Origin: Zhengitettix transpicula
Taxonomy: Eukaryota; Arthropoda; Insecta; Orthoptera; Tetrigidae
Direction of reading: 5' to 3'
DNA: 64,000 nt
Assembly (NCBI GenBank): GCA_037074705.1
Contig: CM073595.1
Span: 49,781,639-49,845,638, forward strand
The position numbers and the translations under genes were made by a program. Positions 13,813 through 25,546 of the stretch are shown piece by piece; the first letter of the stretch is position 1; every line of letters starts with the position of its first letter. The notes beneath the pieces are model-generated. The model worked only from the letters and a program-made list of their open reading frames with translations, made no database searches and had not been told where the DNA came from.

Positions 13813-14517
13813 CTTAGACTCACAGATAGTCTGTACACTACAATAACCAATCCAGGGTACAGTATGTGAACTGTGTAAAAAGAAAAAAGCATATTTAAAT
13901 TTCAAGTGACATGGAAATTTACTACTAAACAATTTCCGACTTGTAGAGAAAGAAACAACATGAGAGTGCATATTTTAATCTTGTCGCAATTTGTAAATCA
14001 AGTAAAAACAAAACTGAAAAAAAAATCAGTAGAGTAATGTCTTAAATACAGTTACCAAAATTTCGTAAATTATATTTCATAACTGCATTAAATTATGTGC
14101 GTGACATAAGGTAAAACGTAAAATAACTTTTAATCGCCGTACTATTGCTTAAACAGTTGCTATAAGCAGTTGAGGTGAATTGACATTAAAATACTGTCCC
14201 GCTTTACATATTTCTTATGGCAGTAACCCAGAGGGAAGTTCCTTCCCCAGGGTTGTAATTACCAGGTTATCCTTTAAATTTACGACCATTTTTTTTTTCT
14301 CAAGGCAGATTCGGGAATATCAGGACCACGACGTACCGAGAAAAATACTAATTTATAAACTAGAATTGTAAGTCAACAGGTTTGTCACGACCACATCGAA
14401 TCTTATGAAACTGAATAATTTTTTATTGATTTATTTATAGTCACATCGACATCTCCGGTCATTAGCGACTCTTTTGTCTCGTCGGGGGACTTATTGGCGA
14501 GTTTCTCTCGCGCACAC
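13813..14517. other. Intergenic, no recognised gene
   Basis: AT-rich; a short ORF at 14180-14371 has no domain. Confidence 0.4.
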
Positions 14518-14600
14518 ACATCCATGCCCTCGCCGGGCTTCGAACCCGGGACCTCTGTGAAGCGAGGGAGTCACGCTGACCCCTACACCACAGGCGGTCG
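14518..14600 (-). repeat. tRNA-derived SINE head
   Basis: On the minus strand there is an A-box-like TGGTGTAGGGG (14580-14590) and a B box GGGTTCGAAGCCC (14535-14547) at tRNA-like spacing, with CTTCACAGAGG between. The pattern matches that at 49106-49161. It is not a full tRNA gene: the acceptor arms do not pair and no discriminator end is seen. Confidence 0.75.
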
Positions 14601-14801
14601 GCATCTTTTAAAGTTGTTCACGCGAAATCGGAACTATTTGATGTAGATTTTTCTCAGTTTTCTCTTTGGCTACGAGATGAAGGAAAATCATATCCGAAAA
14701 GGTCTCTCTTAGGTTTTACTGAATTAAGTAGAGATATATGTGAGTGTCTTGACGTCTCATATAGCAGCACTAATTTCTACCTCTTACATTTAATTGAGTT
14801 C
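14601..14801 (+). repeat. Dispersed repeat R, copy 1
   Basis: About 200 bp from GCATCTTTTA through TTTCTCAGTTTTCTCTTTGG, GAAAATCATATCCGAAAA and ACTGAATTAAGTAGAGATAT to GAGTTCA. A close copy in the same orientation lies at 15892-16096. It starts directly next to the SINE head. Confidence 0.85.
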
Positions 14802-15438
14802 AATGCGATGAAACAGTTAAACCAGAATTTCGGATAAATAAAACAGAATTATTTGTAGTGATTTCCGCAATCATTTTTAATTTAGAATAAATGTGGCGCC
14901 TTACACTTACGGAACTGTTGCGGAGCGGGTAAGGCAGCCATTTCCAGATGTTTCGACTGTACCTGTAATGGATATGGAGGGGAGGGCAAAGGGAGGCTTT
15001 AAATGGCTCGCCATTAACGCTCGGATCAATCGCACTCGGATCATAGCCATTAATTAGGTTAACACTAGTCACTTCATAATGGCGCGCCGAGGTGCTGTAA
15101 CGAAGTGAGCACTTGTGTCGAGTGGAGAGGGCGCTGTGTACACTGTCTTGTCGCGCGGCAATCTGGCCGCCATCATGCCCCCACGTTCCAACCATTACGC
15201 ATCGCACGATCAGTCGGCCTAACAAACCATACGTGCTATATCTCAACCATTTTGCTCTCAGCTGAGCGCCAATATCGCACAATCTGTATAACATGTTACT
15301 TTCAACTTATGTACTAATAAACATAAATTCATTTAAATAACGGAATATAAACATATTTACACATTTATTACTGCAAATGTACAGTTGCCGGAGCCATTCG
15401 AGGATGAACAAATAATACTAAAATACAAGTACAATCTT
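14802..15438. other. Intergenic, no recognised gene
   Basis: The 164-codon minus ORF (14800-15294) is the longest in the window but has no recognised domain, a plus ORF overlaps it, and its 5' half lies in a higher-GC stretch. I treat it as chance. Confidence 0.4.
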
Positions 15439-16497
15439 TCTAATAAATAAAACAGTGTGTTTGTATGTATGTATGTTCCGCATACAAATCTACACGAAAT
15501 TTTGTAAACGTGTTCTTAGCGACAAGGAAACAAACACTTCCCGGCAGAGACTGTTCTACCACCCACAGGATCAGGGGTGGAAATATTCAAACATGATAAA
15601 TTGGCCGATATTTGAGTCGGATAAATATTTTTAGGGGTCAAAGAGATTGACAGTATTTCTACTGATGTTATCAGGATATAATTTCAAACCCTTACAGAAT
15701 GGGAAGTGGGGTTTGAGGGGCGTTACAAGAATATAACGCGAATTCAACGAAGATTGGAGTCACATCCAGGGTTATGGATGTGGCTGAGTTTAATTATAAC
15801 ATTCAACTTGCCATTTAACTCCCAGGGACGGGGGTGGAAATTTTGAAATATATAGATATGGATGTTGCTGATTTTATTTATGACAACCTAGGCATCTTTT
15901 ATCTTTGTTCACGCGAAATTGGAACTTTTTGTCGTGGATTTTTCTCAGTTTTCTCTTTAGCTACGAGATGAAGGAAAATCATATCCGAAAATAAATACAG
16001 GTTTCTCTTAGGTTTTACTGAATTAAGTAGAGATATATTCGAGTGTCCTGACTCTCATATAGTAACTATAATTCCTTTTACATCGAATTGAGTTCATAAT
16101 ATTTCTCTACATGCTGTTGGTGTATAATTTCTATCCTTTTAGGCTTGGGAAGGAAGCACTCTTAAGGGTGGAGGTGGAGTGGCATTACATAAAAATAACG
16201 CAAAAACAACCTAGATTGGAGTCGAATCCGGGGATATGGATGACGTTGAGTTTAGTTATGACATTCAACTGTTGTTTAACCCACAGTAGCAGGGGTGGAC
16301 ATTTTCGAACATGTTAAATCGACCAATAATTTCGTAGAAAGAAATTTTTTCCGGGTCAATGAGTACAATTACTTTGTGCATGTGATGTGAGCACATTTAG
16401 GGATAGGGGTCGAGGTGCGTTACATAAAAATAACGCAAAAGCATCCGAGTTTTGAGTCAAATCGGGGGTTATGGATATATGACTACCCAGTCACCTA
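15439..16497 (+). mobile_element. Helitron-like element, copy H3, degraded
   Basis: The head TCTAATAAATAAAACAGTGTG matches H1, H6 and H7. The body has repeated GTTACATAAAAATAACGC blocks. The 3' hairpin and CTAG are lost or altered near GACTACCCAGTCACCTAA, and repeat R sits in the middle. Confidence 0.65.
15892..16096 (+). repeat. Dispersed repeat R, copy 2, inside Helitron-like copy H3
   Basis: Matches 14601-14801 along its full length with small indels. It interrupts the body text shared by the Helitron-like copies, so it was inserted later or recombined in. Confidence 0.85.
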
Positions 16498-17334
16498 AAA
16501 TATTATAATATAAAACTGTCACTACCCAGTCAATTGTTCATCAATCATGAAGTTGCTAAATGTATGTAGTTTTGCCATTTAATTCCATTATAGTTAATGT
16601 ATTAGAACATGTGCTCCTGAGAAGCAAGTCAATTGCAGTGAAGTGTGGTCTGGCACAAGTGGAGAGGAAGAATTTTCGCGTTGTCTCTTTTGCCAGCGAC
16701 GTATTTTGATATTTTACAAATATGGATATTTGCCAACAGCACCAGTTTATTTGCAGAGTGAAAATCTCGTTTAGAGCCCACAAATGAGTTAGCACAGTCC
16801 AATGAATGAGATAGATCGCTTGATCTGTGCGTTCCACAGAAAGATAAATTTTCGCAGTTAGCCAAGTAATCTGCATTTTGCGCAGCCAAACTGTTTGTGC
16901 TCTTCCGTATGAGAGTTTAAGTGAGTAATGTCCCCCCCGACGAAGACAATTGCCGCTCCATGGCACTCGGGAGTATATAAAATGTTAATAGGGCCAAGTC
17001 CCTCTGTGTTTAGCGACCCTAATGGCCTCTGTCGCTGTGACTTGTGCTGAATGTTGGAGCATGCCGCTTTAATCCAATCACCGACTGAGTCTAATGGCGT
17101 CCCGGCCTGCTTTGTTGACGCGCACATTTGCAAATTGACCGTCGCGGAATCAGTTATCTCACTAACCCTGGCTGACTTCTAGCACCGTTCACTATTCATT
17201 ATCGCACTTCAAACACGATTTATTTCATTACGCGCAACATCCATTAGCCTTGCATTGTAGTATTTATTATTAGTCAAATGGGTACGTATAGGATATCACT
17301 GCGCGTTACAAACAGACTGAAATGGACGCATGTC
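16498..17334. other. Intergenic, no recognised gene
   Basis: Overlapping minus ORFs at 16556-17133 lack any known domain. A 12-mer (ACTACCCAGTCA) at the H3 end recurs about 40 bp on. Nothing else supported. Confidence 0.4.
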
Positions 17335-17434
17335 TGCAGGACTGGCTACAAACATTTGCATGCTGTCACTTCAATCGGATAGGGTGAATTTTTTTAAAAA
17401 AAAAAACAAGGGCCACCCATCACGCAGTCTACGA
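17335..17434 (+). repeat. Dispersed repeat D2, copy 1
   Basis: About 100 bp with ACTGGCTACAAACATTTGCA and CTGTCACTTCAATCGGAT, an internal T/A run, then CCACCCATCACG. Recurs at 21533-21627 in the same orientation. Confidence 0.8.
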
Positions 17435-17689
17435 TACCATTTTTAATCCATCTGACAAAGGAACGTGCTTCGCGTTGGTGGATTTATATTTCCGACCCCA
17501 CGAGTGTTTCAACGTCCAATTAGTGTCATAATATTTTAATGAAATAAATTGTACGAATTACAGTTTGCATTATAAACAACTAAATGCTGTTAAAAGTAAT
17601 ATTTAATGGTCATTAGAGGCCAATACTTCAACCAGAATATCATTCAGTATACTTGTTGGAATTTATTTTTAACTTAGATGTAGTTCAGC

Positions 17690-18548
17690 CCCTAGGAGAC
17701 CGGGTTGAAACAGATTTCCGTTTACAATCTTAAATTCGTAGACCAATATCCACCATGTTACTTACGATCCAGGAACAAACACTGAGGTGTTAAGACACAC
17801 CTACCGCCCATAGCGGTGGGGGTGGAATTTAAAAACATTCCTGAACGGCCACTATTAGCGTCGAATAAAATGTTTCCGGGATCGCTTAAATAGATAGTGT
17901 CATTCTAGAATTTTTATGTGTCTAATTTCAACCCCAAAATGCAAAGAAAGGGAAGCACCATTACAATACGGGTGGCGGTGGAAGGGGCTTACATACCAAA
18001 TAATGGAAAGTAAAACAGACATTAGTGTTGATTCCGGGGTTATAGGAGACGGTGAGTTAAATTCTTCCATTAATCATGGTGTTTCATGAAAATTTATGTT
18101 CCTCTTCGTGGAGATGGACGCGATTGATAAAAGGTTACCCGGATTAGTTTTAACCCTCTTAAATTACCAGGTAAATTTAAGATTTTCTTAGGGTACGTGC
18201 TATATGTTGGTCTCTATTTAGTTAATGGTTGCATTTCTTTACTCCTTTATGGTGCCAGGGGTAGTTTTCAACTTTATTAATCGAGTATTTTTTACTGTTT
18301 CAATTCGTCGTGAAGTTTTAGACACTTTAATTTTATGTATTAGGATTGTTTACGAATAATGTCAGACATCGTAGTGGATTATTTTAAGTTAGATGCCAAG
18401 GGCTTAGGTCGGGCAGGGGACCGTAAATGGGTAAATTTTCCAAATAGTGCCGGTAAAATGAAATTTTTACGAAGAGGTTAGGGTCGAATCAATTCCTACT
18501 CCGAGCTGTTTTCAATAAATACCCGGGCAACGCCGGGCACTCAGCTAG
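17690..18548 (+). mobile_element. Helitron-like element, copy H4
   Basis: The 3' end is ACCCGGGCAACGCCGGGCAC followed by TCAGCTAG, a hairpin about 11 nt before CTAG. The body (TTTCCGTTTACAATCTTAAA, CGATCCAGGAACAAACACTG) matches copy H5 for about 800 bp, defining a subfamily. The 5' end is approximate, and the base after CTAG is A instead of T. Confidence 0.7.
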
Positions 18549-21061
18549 AGAAGTATAAATATTAGTTCAGAGCATAAGTCGTGAGAGACCGAAACTTTTA
18601 TAAGAATTGATTATTTCAGATTATTGAGTCTCAATAATATCCAGAGGAGTAGAAAATCTTTAAGAGGAAGGGTCCTGGGAAATTCCACCAGTCTTTTACC
18701 GTTTGAAAAGTCTATCGGTTTTCTTGCTTCGCTCACATAACGTCATCTAAATTCCCGCAGATCTACCTCCGCCCCCCCCCCATCGCACCCCTCACAGCCT
18801 TTACCCACTTCTTCAAATCAGACAATAGAACATCCGACAAATATTATTTCTGTTTGCCATTGGCTTGGCACGTTTCCAGAGTTCTGATTCCCCTCAGTCA
18901 CATCCCTCGGTTTTCTTGTCCAATTTTCAGGGGACGGGCACGAAGATCTGTATAGGAACTTCATCTCAGCGTTTTCTTTAAGCGTTAAAAATCAAAATCA
19001 GGATCTCGGGTCTCAATCCCTCTTCGGAGTCTTGCACATTTACGACGATTTTATAAACTCGGATAAAATATTTTTCTTTATCCCTTGGCTCTGCAGCCAA
19101 CCAGGATGACTGCGATGACACATTCGGGATTTAGGAGTGACACGTGGTCAGCGTAGTTTCTCCTTCAGCTTTAATTATTTTAATCTTCAGCAGTCTTTTT
19201 TTTTAAGTTACATTACGTCGTTTCAAAAAAAGACGTACCTCGTGTATAATTATTAAGCCCTGTTTGTCAGAAGATGCAAAGGAAATTTAATTTTATATGT
19301 ACCGTTTTTTCCTAATTTAATTTTGTAGTGTTAACGTAATATGTATATATAATAAATTGAGTTGATTGCATAATTATAAGAGCGCTTAGCTACGACATTT
19401 TTTTCTTCTTAAAAATTTCACCACATTTTCAAATTTGAAATATGTTTCAAGCCCACAGTTCACAGATCGTCATCAAAGCGTACACATCTTAAAATCAACG
19501 TTTTAAAAACCGGACTACCGTCTATAATTATTTGCAAACGCGATGTTGTTTTTATTCGTCGTCGAAGAAGCAATTTGCTGATCGGAGTTCCAAATGTACT
19601 GGCTTCCGAATAATTAGAATAATTCTAATAAAAACAGATCGTTATTGATTGCGACGCCATAGTGAAACAAACACGTATGCAAGTTCTTTCCAAGATAGTG
19701 AAATGTATTTCTGAGCTCAGTATTTCGAACAAATTTCACCTCTGCAAAAAGAGATATAATTTCCATTCTAGATTTTACTTTGGTTTTTTTTTTGAAAGCG
19801 AGATTTGGGGATTTTCGTCACTTGAGATGTATACAAGTCGAGAAGATATTCTTAAGAGATGAAAGTGTCAAAAATATTTATTCAATCCTTGTGCATATAT
19901 TGTCCCATAATAAACTGAGTTTTTCCTTTATCCAAAAAATAATACAGAACATTTTTTACGAACAGATCTTATTGGGTCAAGTATTTCTGGATATATATTG
20001 TAATACCCAGTTAAGAAGGACATAAATTTTGTTCTTATTTCATCAGATTTGTTTACCAACTCAGACTGGGGATTCTTGAGTGGTTTGTATATAAAAAAGA
20101 TAATAATAAAATGATGGATAAGCGGCTCTTAGAGAATGGGAGGACTTTAATTGGACGTTTAGCGGCTGTTAGAGCTAATGGTTTTGACAGACATCTGGAC
20201 GGAACCCTAAAGGCATAATGACAGAAGTTTTATGGACATACAATTATATTTCAAAGGAAATGTTTATTTTAATTGTATTGAGTGGCTCTCGCAGCGTGAG
20301 AAAGCCAACAGCTGGTGTTAGTTTGGCGAACGTGGAAATTCAAAAACTGTGAAAACAAGGGAATATTCTGGAGAGGGGGAAGCAGATAAAAGTGAGTTGG
20401 ACCCGAGACCTAAAAGGAGTTGGACGTGAGAGTTGGAAGGAGATGGACGTGGAGTGCGGTACCAGAATCTGAACGAGAAAGTCATAGGAGTTGAAGTGAC
20501 GACCGCAAAGGAGGAGGGAGGACGTGGAGGCGGTGATAAATATTCGGTCAAATTGAATGGTGGACGTGCCTAAACATAAAATAAACATTTTAGTTCATGC
20601 AAGCAGTCAGGAGCCGGGATATCAAAAAGGATAAAGTGAACGTGTCTGTGAAGCGTGTGTGAAAGTCTGTGCACAGGGCATTGTAGAGTAAAGAGAATTC
20701 CTGAACACCCCAAATAAAATTGTAAGTAGACATTCAGTAAAAAAATCTGTAAATTGTTAAATAAGGGTAATCAGTCAGATTTCGTTTCATTTCGTTTTTC
20801 ATTTTATTTTAACTGCATTGTTTAAATTGTAAATTTTGTGTTCCGTTTCCTTATCAACCCAGTAAACCCAGGGGTGCAGAGTCTGATTTATAAAATATAA
20901 CTGGATAATTAGTGTAATTTAATTGTGGAGGTAAAAGGATATAATAAAATATACAGTGATTTTCTTGAGTTGTATTCTAGATTAATAAAATTGTTTTGTT
21001 TATAAAATTTAATAACTTGTTTAATTTAAATTCCTATAATCATAATTTATTATTACATATT

Positions 21062-21064
<3 letters not shown>
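18549..21064. other. Intergenic, no recognised gene
   Basis: A SINE fragment lies at 19114-19165. A purine-rich stretch with repeated GTTGGACGTG-like words lies at 20340-20540. A C9 run is at 18773. Short ORFs here show no domain. Confidence 0.4.
19114..19165 (-). repeat. SINE body fragment
   Basis: GACACATTCGGGATTTAGGA and GTGACACGTGGTCAGCGT match the non-tRNA part of the SINE at 48995-49172. The tRNA-like head is absent. Confidence 0.6.

Positions 21065-21099
<35 letters not shown>
21065..21099. repeat. (TA)n microsatellite
   Basis: About 35 bp of uninterrupted AT dinucleotide. Confidence 0.97.
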
Positions 21100-21102
<3 letters not shown>

Positions 21103-23293
21103 GATTTGGAAAAAACTTTAATGAAAATAATCAGCCATTAATAGGATAACATAATTTTTTATTTATTCAGTGGAACGTCATATTTTTTAAAAAACAGAGC
21201 TTTTGGATATATTCATATGTAAAAACAAATGAAACATGAATAAATTCTTGATTTTACACGAATGTTTTGAAATATTCAACTGTAGTTATCGTATCCTTTC
21301 TCTCATAATCACACAGAAAATTACATACATTAGATTGTATCGATGTTCCTTTACATAGAAATCGCCGAATTTCTGATTAAATTTGGAACAAGATAAAGAA
21401 GTGTGTATAAATAAATGCAAGCATTAAAATTAAAACTAATGACTGTGGATAGCATATAGAGACTGAAAAAAAAAGGCTTCGATTTATATTAATTCTATCA
21501 GTCCTCGGTGATGGAAACCGGCAAGCGTCGTTGCAGCACTGGCTACAAACATTTGCACGCTGTCACTTCAATCGGATGGGGTGAACTTTTTTTTTAATAA
21601 AAGGACCACCCATCACGTAGTTTACGAAACAATAAATACAAATATTGCCTCAATACAATACAAAATTTTCCTCTACATTATTTACAATGAAGAAAAATAT
21701 AATTAAATTATTTAACTAAGGTGGTACACAGAAAAATTGACTTACTATTACGAAGAGTACAGTCAAGTAGGCAGTTTTGATAAAGAATTCCTTTAAGACA
21801 AACATTAGAATATAAGTGGAAAAAATGTAAATATTGTATAATATATCATGTCTATATGTCGGCTGGAAATAAGAGGATATGTCATTCGATGTGAAGGAGT
21901 TTAGAATCAGTCGGATACCAGAATTTCTGGTGTATTAAGACTGATTTAGCAATGGAACAAAATTATAGTAATAAGATAATTTTACAAGCTACCATGTGAA
22001 TTATCTTGCATTAAATTGTAAGTAAGGTAAATAAAATAATTATGATATTTAATAATTTTAACTATATATTTTATTTTTAGCCATCCACCTTTTGTTAAAT
22101 TTTAACCAAGAAGCTGAAAGTTCCTTAGCTTGAATAAATGCTTGTGGAAAATTTAGTTCACGTGAATAATTTCCGAGGTAGAAGAAATATAGCAAATTTG
22201 ATCAAAAATAAAATAATCAGCACTATAAAAAAAATTTAAGCGTGATATTTACATTGAGTGTCCGTATTATTTAAAATAATTTGAGGTTGTAACGGTAAGG
22301 ATGTTTATTGGAATCGTCAAATGTCATGCAAGGCTTCTGCTCAAGCTGTAGAAAATAAAACAATTTTTTATTTAAAATGTACAGAGCAAGACTACCGCGC
22401 CAAGTTCTTCTAGGGTACTGAGGAAAGTTCCCTTCTTCATAAAAACACCCATTTAAAGATTTTACCGTGACGCAGACTGAAATTGCCGTTTTTCCGGCCG
22501 AATAAAATGCGGGATATTCAAGGTGGGATTTACGTCGAAGGCCTTCTTCCTTTTGCGACTGTACGTTTAAAATCGAGGTTCGTTAACGCCTGTTTTCTAC
22601 AACGTGTATTCCTGAATTTACAGGTTTACCAAACGAAGTGGAGGATTTATTTGAGAAGCCACTTTCTCCCCTGTTATGGTCTTCGTGAATAGCGCCATCC
22701 TCATCTCGCAAAGAGCGAAGAAAGATTGTGAAACACATCTGTTTTTTACTCCGGCACATGTCAGATTAGATCATTTGTTAGGTAGGTATTTGGCTCGGAG
22801 GCACGGACAGAATCTAAGGCCATTAGTGGCTATGAACCAGAGGACAGGGAAGGAAGTATTCCCGGCCTTGAATCCCAAGCTCATTACAGACCCTTGTCTA
22901 ATCCTTCGCTCAGAAATCAAGAAGGCCGAGGTTGAATTACACTCAAAAACCAGTCTCACTGCGCACGATCCATATTAGAAACGTTTCACTGTATTTATGA
23001 TCGGATCAGAGCCCACGAGAAGCAGACGTAATTTATTGACTTCCGTTATTAACTCTGCTGAAAGGAATTCAGTGAATATTTTTATAGGTGCAAAACAAAC
23101 AGAATTTCCAGATTGTCTTCCAAATATCTGACATTATATGAGATTCAACTTGCAAAACAAAAAAGTAATTGAGGGGTCTTACCTCTTATTTGCGTGATAT
23201 TCAACAGCAAGAGAGTGAGAGAAAATACCAAAATTCATATCTTAAGTATATATTTTAGAAGTAATGGATAACATTTAAACGATTTTTATTTAG
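21100..23293. other. Intergenic, no recognised gene
   Basis: Contains repeat D2 copy 2. The two overlapping ORFs at 22483-22978 (69 and 100 codons) sit in a better-balanced stretch but match no family I recognise, and a minus ORF overlaps them. Not called as a gene. Confidence 0.4.
21533..21627 (+). repeat. Dispersed repeat D2, copy 2
   Basis: Second copy of the 17335-17434 repeat, with the same internal homopolymer position and the same CCACCCATCACG end. Confidence 0.8.
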
Positions 23294-23403
23294 ATATGGT
23301 ATCCAATATGGTATAAAACATCATTTGACGATTAACAAATAGTATTTTACGTTTTTCGTTACAATTAAATGTTTTATATTTAACGTAGTAGGCAAGACAG
23401 TCG
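23294..23403 (+). repeat. Inverted repeat pair, left copy
   Basis: Runs from TAGATATGGTAT through AACAAATAGTATTTTACG to GTAGTAGGCAAGACAG. It is the reverse complement of 24498-24612. A (TA)n tract follows directly. Confidence 0.85.
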
Positions 23404-23404
23404 T

Positions 23405-23407
<3 letters not shown>

Positions 23408-23454
<47 letters not shown>
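23408..23454. repeat. (TA)n microsatellite
   Basis: About 47 bp of AT dinucleotides; the LTR-like unit starts inside its right end. Confidence 0.97.
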
Positions 23455-23457
<3 letters not shown>

Positions 23458-24386
23458 AATAATTAAAATATATTAATAATGGATGGGCGCTTTTAAATGA
23501 ACAACTATTAACAACTAACAAAATTTATTAAGCCAAATTTAAAAACAATTATAAAATACACAAAATATTTGGGATCTCAGGGTCTTGATCTGGGTTTGAT
23601 AAATGGCAGAATTTAAATAATCAAAATTACATTTACTTTTTATGGAAATCAATGCGTCTGAACATAGACGAAATTTGTTGCGGAAGAAATAATACTAAAG
23701 ATTGAATTTAACAATTTCAATTTTATCAAGAATTAACAATCTCATTTTATCGATAATTAAAATTAAAGAACGATCTGACTTTTATCTTTTAAACACGGTT
23801 TACAAATTATTTTAAAGTTTTCTCTACTTACGCCCGCCCAGGTCTTATTTATAGTTTTTCGTGCACAATTTTGGGGACATCACTGATTCTAAGTTCTCAT
23901 AGACTCTAATTGGCGTTGTTTGTTAGTTGGTTTAACACAAATTGGTTGGTTCTCGATGCTTTACTGCAACCTGGATTTGTAGATCTCGAGGCTTTAGTTG
24001 ACAATGGACTTCATCGGTTTGTCTGAATATTGCTTTACTTTTTAATAACTGAAAGCATGTTTGTGACTGGGCCACAATCTTTCGTTCTGACTGCCGACTG
24101 TAAAACTTTCAATGAGTTCTTTTCGTCCGTTCTATTCGCTGTCTGCCGACCGACTGTACTGTTCAAATTTTCGTGACTTGGAATTTTTAGTATTTTCTCC
24201 TCGCTGCCTACGGCCCGACTGTACTCTTCGTCTCGTAGATTTTGGAGCGCGTAGAACCTCAACTGCCCAACAATGTTTTCTTTGCCTCGCCGGATTGTTG
24301 CGGCGTCCGCTCTATATCCACTAATAATGAGTCCTCTAGAATCCAACTTTCCAATTAGAACAATGTCTTAATTAGCAATTACTACA
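23455..24386 (-). mobile_element. Solo-LTR-like unit (932 bp)
   Basis: It begins TGTAATAATT and ends AATTACTACA, so it has TG...CA ends and near-perfect 10-bp inverted termini, and lies between ATAT on each side inside a (TA)n tract. The end matches that of the unit at 24637. No internal coding sequence or second LTR adjoins it, so a solo LTR is the simplest reading. The ATAT duplication is weak evidence because the target is itself (TA)n. Confidence 0.6.
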
Positions 24387-24461
<75 letters not shown>

Positions 24462-24464
24462 AGA
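24387..24464. repeat. (TA)n then (GA)n microsatellite
   Basis: TA tract to about 24410, then GA to 24464 with one break. Confidence 0.97.
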
Positions 24465-24497
24465 ATGTCAGAGCAAGTAGCGCATCATTCTAAGATT

Positions 24498-24605
24498 ACG
24501 ATTATCTTGCCTACTACATTAAATATAAAACAGTTAATAATAACGAAAAACGTAAAATACTATTTGTTAATCGTCAAATGATGTTTTATCTTTGAATACC
24601 ATATC

Positions 24606-24612
<7 letters not shown>
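24498..24612 (-). repeat. Inverted repeat pair, right copy
   Basis: Reverse-complement match to 23294-23403 with a few substitutions. It is also bordered by (TA)n. The pair brackets the LTR-like unit at 23455-24386. Confidence 0.85.

Positions 24613-24636
<24 letters not shown>
24608..24636. repeat. (TA)n microsatellite
   Basis: About 29 bp of AT dinucleotide, directly followed by the terminus of an LTR-like unit. Confidence 0.95.
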
Positions 24637-24639
<3 letters not shown>

Positions 24640-25523
24640 AATAATCAAAATAAATGTTAATTTTATATATTTTGCCCCACGTTGATGCGCCAATTTTGTA
24701 ATAAACAAATAAAAGTTAAAAATGAAAAACAAAAAATTTAAATATATAACAAAACAAATTTTTATCTTAGTCGAAATTTTACAAATTGATATTGTTGTGC
24801 CACGGCGGCTTAATATTCAAGGCCGCCTATCGGGCCTCCAATAAAGATAGTTACATAAATGACAATTAAATCTTTCAAGGCAAAAATATTCCTGACTTGA
24901 ATTATTATTATTTTAAATGAAATGAACGAAATTTGACATCTTACGATGATTATATTTACACTAAAAGGTTTAAAAAAATCTTTTTTATTTACTTTACCCT
25001 TGTCTGGGCTCGATCTCCCTTGTTTTCTTTTTAAACACATCACAAAAAAGACCATATTTAACTGAATTTAAAGATATTTTAATTTGCAAACACAAATCAC
25101 TTTCTCATCCTAACTGTTGATAACTTTGTTTGACCAATCACAGCTTTGTTCTCTAAAACTTTGATAATTACTCGAACATGGCAATAGACGAAATATAATT
25201 CCAAACTGGCGACTTGCAATTCCGAAACCGGGGACTTTTAATACAACATTTCTCAGCTTCAAAATCACACTTGTTCAGTTGTGGTCACAGGAACTCTGAA
25301 TACGGACTCCTCAAAACAAACCTTCCACAATCCTCCTCCGCGCAACTCTGAATTTTCAAGTTCCGTACGGCTCAGTGCGCCTGAGGCAACAATGCAACTC
25401 TAGCAAGCAAGCATTATAGGCTCCAGATTCTTGTAGACAGTCATTAATGGCCTCATATTTACTCCGCCCATAATTAAAATAGTAAAATTTTATTTATTAA
25501 ACAATTACACATTGTAATTACCA
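24637..25523 (-). mobile_element. Internally deleted LTR retrotransposon, minus orientation
   Basis: On the minus strand an LTR-like segment ends in TTATTACA at 24697. Four bases on there is TTGGCGCATCAACGTGGGGC (24693-24674), which resembles a lysine-tRNA primer-binding site. After a short leader the sequence reaches a second GATTATTACA end at 24637, so nearly all the interior and most of the other LTR are missing. The right border is uncertain between 25509 and 25523. No gag or pol sequence is present. Confidence 0.55.
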
Positions 25524-25546
25524 TATTATATATATATATATATATG
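25524..25546. repeat. (TA)n microsatellite
   Basis: Short AT dinucleotide tract at the right side of the LTR-like unit. Confidence 0.9.

Noticed and set aside
14800..15294. 164-codon minus-strand ORF
   Set aside because: Longest ORF in the window, but without any domain, overlapped by a plus-strand ORF and lying in a stretch of raised GC where stops are rarer.
22483..22978. Two overlapping plus-strand ORFs (69 and 100 codons)
   Set aside because: Composition is somewhat protein-like, but no family is recognised, there is no splice context, and an opposite-strand ORF overlaps.
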